NCBI GenBank assembly: GCA_002869145.1
Contig: PKTM01000011.1
Span: 62,001-126,000, forward strand
Direction: 5' to 3'
Length of the DNA: 64,000 bases
Origin: Denitrovibrio sp.
Lineage (GTDB): Bacteria; Chrysiogenota; Deferribacteres; Deferribacterales; Geovibrionaceae
In this document: in pieces, positions 26,192-35,148 of the stretch
How positions within the stretch are numbered: the stretch's first letter is position 1
Layout of the letters: each line of letters starts with the position of its first letter
Notes under the pieces: model-generated
What the model was told of the DNA's origin: nothing
Seen by the model: the letters and a program-made list of their open reading frames with translations, nothing else
Database searches by the model: none
Position numbers and translations under genes: made by a program

Positions 26192-28873
26192 CTACCTGTC
26201 ATAATGTATTGTGATTGTAAATTTCGCACCGTTATCAATATTTTCAGCCATCAAAAGACCTCCAATATGATCCTCTATCATAATCTTTGACATATAAAGG
26301 CCTATCCCCGTACCTTCGCCCTCGGGTTTTGTGGTGAAATAAGGGTCAAATATTCTCGCAAGAGCCGCATCAGCTATCCTGCCGCCATCGTTGCTAAAGG
26401 CTAATGATACGTTATCGACATTATATTCTATATTTATGTGAATATTACCATCTTTTATATTTGAATTCTTTCGTTTTTCTGTAATGGCATACCTGGCATT
26501 ATGTATTATGTTCAGTATCACCTGTTTCATTTCACTCGGATAGATGGAGATGTTCCGGCCATACACATCTACTTCCTGCGGTGTACTGTTAAAAAAAACA
26601 TCTTCTTTTTCAGAGTTCTTTATTGTCAGCTTATAATTGATCCCCTGGCTTCGAAGCTGAGTATCTACAAGCTCTAAAGTGTTCTTCAGCACCTGAACAA
26701 TATTCACCTGTTCTGTAACATTCGACGAGTGAAAAAAGTTTCTGAAGTCGTCTATAGTGCAGGACATATGGTCTATAAGGCTCATGGAGTTTTCCACAAA
26801 GTTTTTCAAATAGCCATCGTCTACTTCGTTTGCTTGATAGGCGTCTTCTATGTCCTGAGTAAACAGAGCAAGTGCATTCAGCGGCTGCCTCCACTGATGG
26901 GCTATAGCGCTTATCATCTGCCCCATTGCAGCGAATTTTGCCTGTTCAAAGAGCATCTGCTCGTTTTTCCTTCTCTTCTCCGCTTCATCAGTGACTCTTA
27001 TTTCCAGATTTCTATTTATCTCTTCAAGCTGTATTTTTCTATTCATCAGCTCTTTCTCTATCTTAATTTTTTCTGTTATATCTCGAAAGACATAAACAAA
27101 ACCGATTACATCGCCGTCTGAGTGCAGCATTGCAGATGCCGTAAGAACTACTGTAACTGGTTCAGATTGTTCAGAAATTATGTTTGCGCGCATGGTTCTT
27201 TTAGACAAATCAGAAACAGATGTCAAAACCATTGAAAGATCTTCACCACTATCATAATCATAGATTCGAAGAATATCTTTGATATTGTTTCCAACCATAA
27301 AATCATATTGCTGCCCTATAACCGTTTCAGCACTGCTGTTAACCAAAGTAATGCGCCCAGCTTTATCAGTGGCTACAACTCCTTCCCCTATACTCTTCAA
27401 AGTAACATCCAATCTCTCCTTTTCACTCTCCAGAGCGGACTGAACTCGTTTTATCTCTGTAATATCTATAAAGACAACAATAAGCAGGTTTTGATATGTG
27501 TTGCCTTTTATAAGCGGGTGGGCTGTGCAAAGTACTGAGATATTCTCACCATTCTTTTTAGTCATGTCAAACTGAGCGGTGACCATAGCTTCGAGAGCCT
27601 GAGCTTCTTCCTGCATTCTTCCGATATCTTCCCCGATATACCTCACAAGAGCATCAGGCGGTAGCCCTATCAGCTCTGTAGGCTTGTACCCTAGTATTAA
27701 CTGAGCGCCCATGTTTGTATCTGTTATAACAGGCTCACCTTCGGTATCAACAACAAGGATACCGGTGTTGGTGGTGGAATCGAATATGGTTCTTACATAT
27801 TCTTCCTTCTCCATGAGTGCCTGCTCTCGCTCGTCAATCTTTATTGTCATGTGCTCAAAGCTTTCATAGAGTTTTGTCAGCTCACTGAACCCGCCTTCCT
27901 GAAAATCTACAAATTTAGGTTTCTCACCTTTTGAAAGCTGCTGGCTGTATTTCGTAAGCTGGGTTATAGGGTTTATAAGCCTTTTTTTAATAAGTATGAG
28001 TACTACCAATATAAAACAAAGAGTCATAAGAACAGCGAAAGCCGTTAAATCAAGAATATTATAAAATAAAGAGAAAGCTTCTTTCTGTTTCTGTTCATAT
28101 ACTATATACCAGTCCACAATAGGAATCTTGAAACCTGCGGCGGTGTAGTCTTCCCCGTCATAAGTATAATCCAAAAGTATGTGATTGCCCTGATATGACT
28201 GCTGAACAGCGGGGTGGGTAAACATGTTTGTATAATGAACAGCATTATCAAATCCTACAGCAGATATTATATCTCCTTTGGAATCCACTATGAATATATT
28301 CGTTTTGTCATTTTCTGCATCGATAATAAGAGCATCTGAAAGAAACTTAAGGTTTATGTCACCCACAACATAACCTTGCGGATACTTTACTGACAGCCTT
28401 ACTATATAGTTACTTGTTAAAAGAGAGTTGAAGGGTCTGCTCCAGTTGGGAAGGAAATCGTCAAATGTCTTCACTTCGTTCAGCTTTATCCGCCTGAAAT
28501 CTTCGTTGCTGTATCTGTTAAAATCGCTATAAGAGACAGCATTTATCTTCTTCTCTTCGTCAAGCACATAAATATTATCCAACAGCTCAAAATTCTTTAT
28601 GCTGGAAGCCAGAAGCTTATCTATACTTATCTTATCTCTGTCAGCTGCCAGAGTATCGGCGGTAGAAACAAGATGCATGGCTGTACCTTTCAGGCTTGCA
28701 TTAACCTTATCAGCAGTAGAGTGACTAAGAACCTGAAGGTCTGCCGCAATCTTCTCTTTACTCGAATAGTAAATACTAACCAGAAAAAACAGAAGAACTA
28801 CTCCCATCGGAACTATAAGAAAGAATGTAAAAGCAACAATAAACAATCTACTCAGGCTTAATGCCCTTTTCAT
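26192..28873 (-). CDS. Cache-domain membrane sensor histidine kinase
   Basis: This is an 893-aa membrane kinase. TM1 (about 10-33) and TM2 (about 284-306) flank a periplasmic dCache-like domain. After these come HAMP (RLINPITQLTKYSQQL), two PAS domains (about 355-600), a coiled coil, a HisKA-type domain with the H-box AIAHQWRQPLNAL and an HATPase ending in GTGIGLYMSK. The 5' end overlaps the end of the binding-lipoprotein gene by four bases (ATGA), which suggests that the lipoprotein delivers the ligand or is itself sensed. Signal output probably runs through the HDOD, REC and GGDEF proteins downstream. Confidence 0.93.
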   Translation of the reverse strand: MKRALSLSRLFIVAFTFFLIVPMGVVLLFFLVSIYYSSKEKIAADLQVLSHSTADKVNASLKGTAMHLVSTADTLAADRDKISIDKLLASSIKNFELLDNIYVLDEEKKINAVSYSDFNRYSNEDFRRIKLNEVKTFDDFLPNWSRPFNSLLTSNYIVRLSVKYPQGYVVGDINLKFLSDALIIDAENDKTNIFIVDSKGDIISAVGFDNAVHYTNMFTHPAVQQSYQGNHILLDYTYDGEDYTAAGFKIPIVDWYIVYEQKQKEAFSLFYNILDLTAFAVLMTLCFILVVLILIKKRLINPITQLTKYSQQLSKGEKPKFVDFQEGGFSELTKLYESFEHMTIKIDEREQALMEKEEYVRTIFDSTTNTGILVVDTEGEPVITDTNMGAQLILGYKPTELIGLPPDALVRYIGEDIGRMQEEAQALEAMVTAQFDMTKKNGENISVLCTAHPLIKGNTYQNLLIVVFIDITEIKRVQSALESEKERLDVTLKSIGEGVVATDKAGRITLVNSSAETVIGQQYDFMVGNNIKDILRIYDYDSGEDLSMVLTSVSDLSKRTMRANIISEQSEPVTVVLTASAMLHSDGDVIGFVYVFRDITEKIKIEKELMNRKIQLEEINRNLEIRVTDEAEKRRKNEQMLFEQAKFAAMGQMISAIAHQWRQPLNALALFTQDIEDAYQANEVDDGYLKNFVENSMSLIDHMSCTIDDFRNFFHSSNVTEQVNIVQVLKNTLELVDTQLRSQGINYKLTIKNSEKEDVFFNSTPQEVDVYGRNISIYPSEMKQVILNIIHNARYAITEKRKNSNIKDGNIHINIEYNVDNVSLAFSNDGGRIADAALARIFDPYFTTKPEGEGTGIGLYMSKIMIEDHIGGLLMAENIDNGAKFTITIHYDR

Positions 28874-29979
28874 TCAGCCAGACCTTTATAAATTGTTTCG
28901 CCGTTTGAAATTGTAAAAAAGTGAAGCGGCAGTTGTGCGTCCCCATATTCGTCAAATTCGAAACCAGAAAGCAAAACATTATTTTCAGTAGCTTTTGAAA
29001 CTGCCTTCAGCATGTTTTCACCTTTTAAAAGCTCGGGGAGAGCATCAATAAGTATTCTTGCGGCCTCAAAACCGTAAACACTCATCCATGCCGGTTCTTT
29101 ATGAAATATCTTCTTATACTCTCTTTCGAAATGTTTATACCTTGAAGTGCTTTTGTCCAGATAGTAATCAAAGAGCATCACACCTTCAACAGCGTCCCCG
29201 CCAAGCCTGTAAAACTCGTTTGAAGCTGCCCACTTTCTTATAAGCACACGAGAGTCAAACCCGTTCTTTTTGATCTGCCAAATGATCAGCGAGGTATCCA
29301 TTGCTGAACCTATGATGTAATAAAGCGAAGGCGGATTGTCGCTGTCATTATCAAGCAATCCTTTAAGACTTTCACCAGAATCAGGACTAAAAGAACGCAC
29401 ATCTTTAACCTCGCCGCCCATCCTGATATAGGATTCGCTGAACTTCTTTACTAAGTCATTTGAATATGAGGCATTCCTTGAATCGTAAATAACGACAATA
29501 TCTTTTATTTTGAGTTTATTTATAAGGTATCCTGAAATAGCTTCAGACTGATGGGAACTGTTATGGGGCATAGTTCTTACAAAGTTGTCCCTTTTACCAG
29601 CCAGATCAGATGTGCTGACAGTAGGGCTTATCATCTTTATATCATATTTTTCAAGCAGAGGAACAACAGCAGCAGCCACACTGCTTATACTCGGGCCTAT
29701 CACAAAATTGACACCCTGTTCGCTGAACTCGCGTATAATACTCTCAGCTTCTGCAGGTTTTCCGAAATCGTCTTTAACTATGAGATTAATATTAGAATCA
29801 GAGCCAGTTCTATCCAGAGCTAGCATGACGCCTTGAAGCGAGGCCTGCCCAAGGTCAGAATATCTTCCAGATAACGTCCCGATAAATCCAATGTCAGTTT
29901 TTTCTACTTTCTTCTCGCACCCGCCAAAAGCAAGTAAAGCGAGCAATAATAATAGTGTAAGCCGCAACAATGTAATCAC
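28870..29979 (-). CDS. Periplasmic ligand-binding lipoprotein (Peripla_BP_6 type)
   Basis: This protein of about 369 aa resembles the solute-binding components of branched-chain amino acid ABC transporters. The lipoprotein signal ends in AFGGC (Cys21 counting from GTG 29979; a TTG at 29970 is a better-spaced start after AGGGG). IGFIGTLSGRYSDLG and ISPTVSTSDLAG are typical ligand-pocket segments. No ABC permease or ATPase genes are adjacent. It overlaps the start of the Cache kinase gene by four bases, so I infer a sensory rather than transport role. The ligand cannot be named; amino acids, amides or small organic acids are usual in the family. Confidence 0.88.
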   Translation of the reverse strand: MITLLRLTLLLLLALLAFGGCEKKVEKTDIGFIGTLSGRYSDLGQASLQGVMLALDRTGSDSNINLIVKDDFGKPAEAESIIREFSEQGVNFVIGPSISSVAAAVVPLLEKYDIKMISPTVSTSDLAGKRDNFVRTMPHNSSHQSEAISGYLINKLKIKDIVVIYDSRNASYSNDLVKKFSESYIRMGGEVKDVRSFSPDSGESLKGLLDNDSDNPPSLYYIIGSAMDTSLIIWQIKKNGFDSRVLIRKWAASNEFYRLGGDAVEGVMLFDYYLDKSTSRYKHFEREYKKIFHKEPAWMSVYGFEAARILIDALPELLKGENMLKAVSKATENNVLLSGFEFDEYGDAQLPLHFFTISNGETIYKGLAE

Positions 29980-30035
29980 CCCTATTCAGTCCGAAATTAT
30001 ATCATGCTAAATAGGCTTACACAACATAAAGATGA

Positions 30036-30063
30036 CATAAAAAAGGCCGCAGTCAGCGGCCTT
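30036..30063 (-). terminator. Rho-independent terminator after the flagellin transcript
   Basis: On the minus strand AAGGCCGC, loop TGACT, GCGGCCTT is followed by a T run (GGCCTTTTTTATG). The stem is 8 bp and GC-rich. It lies 16 bases past the small gene at 30079 and should end the flagellin unit before the signalling operon begins. Confidence 0.9.
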
Positions 30064-30078
30064 AAAAAATTATTTTAT

Positions 30079-30297
30079 TTATGCCAGCTCGTCGAGATTG
30101 ACACCTTTGTTTTCTGCTCTGTTTCTGGCCTCAGCCCTGCTTTCTTCCTGAGCTCTGACATCCTCTTCTACCGCTTCTTTGGTGCGTGCCTCGTTGTCTC
30201 GTGCTGCCTGCTGATTATCCAGTGCACGAAGCTCCTGTGAACGCTCTATCCTTTGCTGTGACTGGTCTGAATAGTTACTCTCTTGTACTGTAGCCAT
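30079..30297 (-). CDS. Small charged protein downstream of flagellin
   Basis: This is a 72-aa protein, extremely rich in Glu, Arg, Gln and Ala, predicted to be one long helix. It starts at ATG 30297 because GGAGG lies five bases upstream; the longer frame to 30309 would place that ribosome binding site inside the coding region. I know no family. It follows flagellin by 24 bases and precedes the terminator, so it is co-transcribed and probably has a flagellar role, such as a chaperone or translational regulator. That role is inference. Confidence 0.7.
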   Translation of the reverse strand: MATVQESNYSDQSQQRIERSQELRALDNQQAARDNEARTKEAVEEDVRAQEESRAEARNRAENKGVNLDELA

Positions 30298-30321
30298 ATC
30301 GTCCTCCATCTCGTTTGATTA

Positions 30322-32307
30322 TTACGAAAAAATTCCTAAAAGATTCAGCACTCTGTTAGGCATAAGGTTAGCCTGAGCCACCATAGCAGCAGCAGAATCT
30401 CTCAGAGCGGAATTATCGTAGTAACTTCTTGTCTCTTCAACAAAATCTGCATCCTCATGCTGCGAAAGGTTCGCCTCATACTCGTACTGGGTGCTGTCCA
30501 GATAGTTCAAATGATTGTCCAGGCTGTTCAGCACACTGCCTATCTTTGCCGATTCGCTGCTTACCGTATCTGCTATGCTGTCTAAAAGTCCGAGGGCACT
30601 TTCTGCTCCGGCAGATGTTGTGACGTCTACGCCGTAGCTGCCGTCAGCTCTTATAAGCCCAAGCCCGGAAGCTGAAAGATCTCTTATAAAAACAGAGATA
30701 CCATCTGTACCGCCGTTAATATTTGTGGGCTGAGTATATGTTTTGTCGCTGACATTTACATATCCGGAATTTATATCTGCATCGTTGGCTACCTCTATAA
30801 CAACCTTATCTGCTATGTCATAAAAATAACCTGTTGCAGATTCATACGTCTGACCGTTATAAACAACAGAAGCATCTGTTCATGTTGCAGTATCCTCAGT
30901 AAGACCCAGAGTTGAAACAAAATCCCCTGTACTGTCGTACATACTTATCCTCGCCTCTTTGCCATAATCTTCAGCTTTAATATTTAATATACTGCTTCCA
31001 GAAGATGTATCAAGCTCAGCTGAGGCTACGCCGCCGCCATTAGAATTTATAGAAGCGACTACATCACTCAGTTTATCTTCACCCGTATAGCTTACAGAGA
31101 AAGAATCTGTAGCGTTGCTGACAACTATTGTACCGCCGGCTGACTGAAGGCCAGTGTAATTAGCAAACTGAACACGACATGTATCTCCTGTCCCGGCATC
31201 AGCAGAGGTAAAGGTAAATGTGCTGCCGTCAAGTTTTGAAGAGTCGTAGGCAGTAAATTCTGAGCCAGAAGCCACCCATGAACCCATCCGGTTGCCGTCA
31301 GGGTCATATGCTGCATACTTAAGTGTACCGCTGTCGAACTGAAACTTTATGTCGAAATAGGAGTTCATCATTGCGTCCGAGCCCCATTCCGCGTTTGTAA
31401 TAGAGGTGTTTGCGCTGAGGCCTCTGTTACCATCTTCAACGGTTGTCAGGGTGTTGTTTCCATTGGTGAGAGAAAAATTAAGCTTATAACCATCTGCAAA
31501 TGTTCCGTCTGATTCAATGGTTATTCCTACGCTGTTCACCGTGAATTCGCTATCAACAGAACCTGAGGCAGTAACTACGCCTGTGCTGTTGTTGTAAACG
31601 TCAAATGCAGTACCGCTTGAAAAAACCACTTCGAAATTACCATCGGCACTAGCATTTGTTCCATCCAGAGTTATTGTTCCTGTGGTTCCCAGGCTCTCAG
31701 TATAGTCGTAATCCGAACCTGTAATATCTGTTGTTCCGCTTGGTGCATTGTCTGCATCATAAACATGCTGAGTCGCACCAACGATATTTTCGAAATGATA
31801 AGAGGCTGAATCAACAGTATCGGTAACGTAACCCGCAAGTCCTGAATCAGTACCGGTAACCTTAGCCCCCATCTCGCCGTTTAATAGTTTTTTGGTATTA
31901 AACTCGGTGTTTGCAATAACACTGTTAAGCTCATCGATAAGATCCTCTACCTCCTGCTGCAGGTTCTGTTTGTCCTGAGAGGTTAGGGTAGAGTTTTGCG
32001 CTGAGATTGCTCTCTCTCTGATGCTCTGTAAAATATTAGATATTCCGCCTGATCCTGAGATCGCGCTGTCCGCTGTCTGAAGAAGGCTCATGTTATCCTG
32101 AAGATTATCGTTGAGTTTTTTGTATGACATGATCGCAGCACGAAATCTGTTTATATAACCTGTTTCGCCCGGCGAGTCGCTGGCAGAATTGAACTTCTTA
32201 CCTGATGAAAGTCTTTCTACAGACTTGTTCACTGCTTCCTGATACTGGTTAAGGTAAAGACCTGATCTGGATGCAACGGTATTGGATGCGAATGTTATCC
32301 CGCTCAT
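30322..32307 (-). pseudogene. fliC: Flagellin with a single in-frame TGA
   Basis: The frame encodes a flagellin of about 661 residues. The N-terminal D0/D1 region is classical (NKSVERLSSGKKFNSASDSP, LLQTADSAISG, NTEFNTKKLLNG), the central part is a long variable Gly/Ser/Thr-rich surface region, and the C-terminal D0 region is present (ALRDSAAAMVAQANLMPNRV). The frame is interrupted once, by TGA at 30882-30880, after LTEDTAT; reading continues in the same frame with TDASVVYNGQTY to the true end at 30322. If the TGA terminates translation, the product lacks the C-terminal D0 helix and could not polymerise. A sigma-28-like promoter precedes it and no second flagellin is in the window, so loss would abolish motility unless another copy exists. 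Confidence 0.87.
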
Positions 32308-32361
32308 GGAGCACCTTTCCTGGTACTTCCCTGTGTTTTATTGCGCATCCTTGCTATTATC

Positions 32362-32388
32362 GTATCGACTACTATTCTCAATACTTTA
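32362..32388 (-). promoter_or_regulatory. Sigma-28 (FliA) type promoter of flagellin
   Basis: On the minus strand TAAAGTAT, an 11-base spacer and GTCGATAC match the flagellar sigma consensus (TAAAGTTT-N11-GCCGATAA) at 13 of 16 positions. It lies about 55 bases upstream of the flagellin start, as expected for a late flagellar gene. Confidence 0.8.
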
Positions 32389-32571
32389 GTTTTTTTTATA
32401 AAAAAGTTCTTAAAATTTTAATTACTTGGATATTGCTGGCATTTGCTTCATTGGTCTTAAGGTTTTTTTATTTGACTGACAAAGAGATGGAACGATTATC
32501 AGGATATGAATTAAATTGAGCGAGTATTCAATTTTATATTTATTTTGACCAGCAATGCGGTACTGAGAGGT

Positions 32572-34359
32572 CTAAAATTCCGATTCTTCTTTTTTAGATG
32601 CCTGACGTTTGCGCAATACTTTATTATAAGTGGAGATAATGTCTCTTCTGGTGATAATCCCGACAAGTTTTGAATTATCCTCTTCATCCACCACAGGCAG
32701 AAGTTCGACATTTTTGAAACCTATACTCTCAATGGCATCTGCCAGTGAATTGGTTGTCAAAATAGTCGGAACCTCTTTTTCGCAAACTTCACCCGCGACA
32801 ACAATGTCTTCCAACCCTTCCTCAAAAACGAATTCTCTGATTTCTTCAAAGAGAAGCACACCAACAAGTGTTCCATCCTCTTTCACCACAGGAAAGTTGT
32901 TGTGCTTGGTGCTGGGAATAAAATGCATAAAGTCGTAAAAACGCATGTCTTCTTTTATGATGATAGGGTCAGGGCGCATAACATCCTTTACTTTTATATC
33001 CTGAAGCACTTGGACAAAGAATTCACCCTTATGTATAGGGGAGTCGCTTCTGACCTGCACCTGATTCACATACATAGTCGTATTTCTCAAAAGCAGGAAT
33101 GCGAGTGTACTCACCCACATAGAGGGAACAAGAAGATGATAGTTACCCGTCATCTCACTCACCATTATTATGGTGGAAAGCGGCGCACTTGCAATACCGC
33201 TGAAAAATCCTGCCATCCCCACTATGACATAAGCACCCGGCTCTGGAGCTAAAACAGGAAAAACAGCATTCAGCGCAAGCCCCACAAAACCGCCCACAGA
33301 TGCACCTATCACCATGGAAGGCCCAAATATTCCCGCTGAACCTCCGGAACCTATGCTAAAAGAAGTGGTCAGTATCTTTGCAAATATCAAAATGAATATA
33401 AACCCTATTGTAAGGTGACCGTGCATTCCAAGCTCTATCTGCGCATAACCGCCAGCGAGTGCCTGAGGGATAAAAAAACCGATACAGCCGGTTAAAAGAC
33501 CACCTATTGCCGGCTTCAAATAATTAGAAATACTCAATTTTTTGAAATATCTGTGGATACCGTAAAATGTATTAACATAAAGCCAGCCGAAAATAGCACA
33601 AGCAAATCCAAGCACAGAATACCCGATCAGCTCTACCGGATTTTCAAAATTAAAATCAGGAGTCGCAAAAAGAGGCTCCCACCCAAAAACAGAGCAGAAT
33701 ACCGAATATGCGATGATAGATGTTATGGTGGAAGGTAAAAGCGCCTCATATTCCATATCGGAACTGGCATAGAGAACTTCTGCGGCAAAGATGGCTCCGG
33801 CAAGGGGAGAACGGAATATTGCCCCAACACCTGCACCCATACCTGCTGCTGTCAGAATACGTTTTTCTCTATCAGAAAGCTTTAAAGAACGCCCCAGAAA
33901 AGATGCAAAACCAGCGCCAATCTGTGCAATAGGCCCCTCTCGACCGCCTGAACCGCCCGTACCTATGGTGATAGCACTTGCAATGGTCTTGATGATGGGT
34001 ACCTGCCAGCGTATGTAGCCATTTTTACGGTGAATAGACTCGATGGCGGCATCTGTGCCGTGTCCTTCTGCCTCTGGTGCAAATTTATAAACAAGAAAAC
34101 CTGACAAAAGACCGCCAAGCGCAGGAATGAGGAATATCGTCCATCGGCGAAGCTCTGTTGCAGCGTGTCCGAAAATCGCAGGTTCCCCGGCGGTCTCCTC
34201 TACACGCATCCCCATCAGATAGTCCATAAAGAAGTAAGCACTCCCTTGAAGGAGAAAAAAGAAGACTATAGCCCCCAAACCGGAGACCAGTCCCACTATC
34301 GACCCCAAAATGAACCAGCGCCCTATCACAGGAAGGTTGAATCTTTTACCAGTTATCAT
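32572..34359 (-). CDS. ClC-family chloride channel/antiporter with CBS pair
   Basis: This is a 595-aa inner-membrane protein with the ClC transport domain (about residues 10-440) and two CBS domains at the C-terminus (about 455-580). Selectivity motifs are present: GSGGREGPIAQIGA (the GREGP motif) and GSGGSAGIFGPSMVIGA (the GxFxP motif). In the region of the E. coli gating glutamate the sequence keeps GREGP. CBS domains usually bind adenine nucleotides and regulate transport. It moves chloride or a related anion, either as a channel or in exchange with protons. It stands alone, with no operon partner. Confidence 0.93.
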   Translation of the reverse strand: MITGKRFNLPVIGRWFILGSIVGLVSGLGAIVFFFLLQGSAYFFMDYLMGMRVEETAGEPAIFGHAATELRRWTIFLIPALGGLLSGFLVYKFAPEAEGHGTDAAIESIHRKNGYIRWQVPIIKTIASAITIGTGGSGGREGPIAQIGAGFASFLGRSLKLSDREKRILTAAGMGAGVGAIFRSPLAGAIFAAEVLYASSDMEYEALLPSTITSIIAYSVFCSVFGWEPLFATPDFNFENPVELIGYSVLGFACAIFGWLYVNTFYGIHRYFKKLSISNYLKPAIGGLLTGCIGFFIPQALAGGYAQIELGMHGHLTIGFIFILIFAKILTTSFSIGSGGSAGIFGPSMVIGASVGGFVGLALNAVFPVLAPEPGAYVIVGMAGFFSGIASAPLSTIIMVSEMTGNYHLLVPSMWVSTLAFLLLRNTTMYVNQVQVRSDSPIHKGEFFVQVLQDIKVKDVMRPDPIIIKEDMRFYDFMHFIPSTKHNNFPVVKEDGTLVGVLLFEEIREFVFEEGLEDIVVAGEVCEKEVPTILTTNSLADAIESIGFKNVELLPVVDEEDNSKLVGIITRRDIISTYNKVLRKRQASKKEESEF

Positions 34360-34431
34360 TTAATACCTTTTTATTTCGAACAACTCACCATAAAACAATC
34401 AGCAGAAATTTTCAAACATAGATACCGGGTT

Positions 34432-35148
34432 TCACACTTTTTTAAAGACAAATAAAGCTTTTTTGTCGGTGTATGAAATAACTTTGTCACCTTCGGTTTC
34501 GAGGCGGAGTTCTTTTTTCATCTTTGCCGACAGCTCCAGAAAAGCCTGTACTATGCTCTGATAGTGCTCTTCGGAAGGGTTCAGCCTGCGTGCCCACTCA
34601 TCAAAATCATGACGTTTAAGAAACACCTGAGCCGTCTCCAGCAAAAAGCCTTCTGCTTCTGCGAGAGCGATGATCTCTTCCATCCGCAAGCTTCTGCGGT
34701 GAGTACTGTCACGTATCAGCTCCAGTCTGTTAAGCTCCGCGTCCTCAAAATCCACAACAGAATCTATCAGCACAAAATATCCGCTGTTTTTCAGAACCCG
34801 AAACGCTTCATATATGAACATGCACGGGCTCATGAAATGATGCATAGCTATTCTGCACCCAACAAGGTCAAAAACTTCATCCAGATAAGGCAGAAATTCA
34901 CCTCTGGACAGAACAGGCATGTCAAAACCCATAGAGTCTCTGGCGGTTTTAAGCATATTAAAGCTGAGGTCTGTGGTGTAAATTTTATCTGCTGAAAAGG
35001 TTTTCGCAAAATGACCCGCAGCACATGCCACGTCTAAAGCTTTCTAGAATTTTTTGTTTTTGAAGTATTTGATGAAAAAATCCAGATCGGAACCAACAGC
35101 ATGGTCACTGCTTTTTAAGTAGTTTGATACACTCTTGTCAAAACTCAC
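34432..35148 (-). pseudogene. SAM-dependent methyltransferase in the met operon, with in-frame TAG
   Basis: This class I SAM methyltransferase has about 238 codons. The SAM site is ALDVACAAGHFA, followed by acidic TTDLS and the RIAMHHF and VLKNSGYFVL blocks typical of UbiE/YcgJ-like enzymes. The start is GTG 35148, overlapping the metX stop (GTGA). TAG at 35046-35044 interrupts the frame just before the SAM site (KNKKF-stop-KALDVAC); TTG (Leu) to TAG by one base would explain it. A GTG at 35031 could restart translation but would lose the N-terminal helix. It is the third gene of an S-box-controlled operon. The place resembles that of MetW in other bacteria, but the sequence is not MetW. Confidence 0.85.

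Noticed and set aside
30001-30240. Plus-strand open frame over the terminator and small gene
   Set aside because: It crosses a strong terminator hairpin and is antisense to the better-supported 72-aa gene.
32271-32519. Plus-strand open frame upstream of flagellin
   Set aside because: It covers the sigma-28 promoter on the other strand and has no ribosome binding site or family resemblance.
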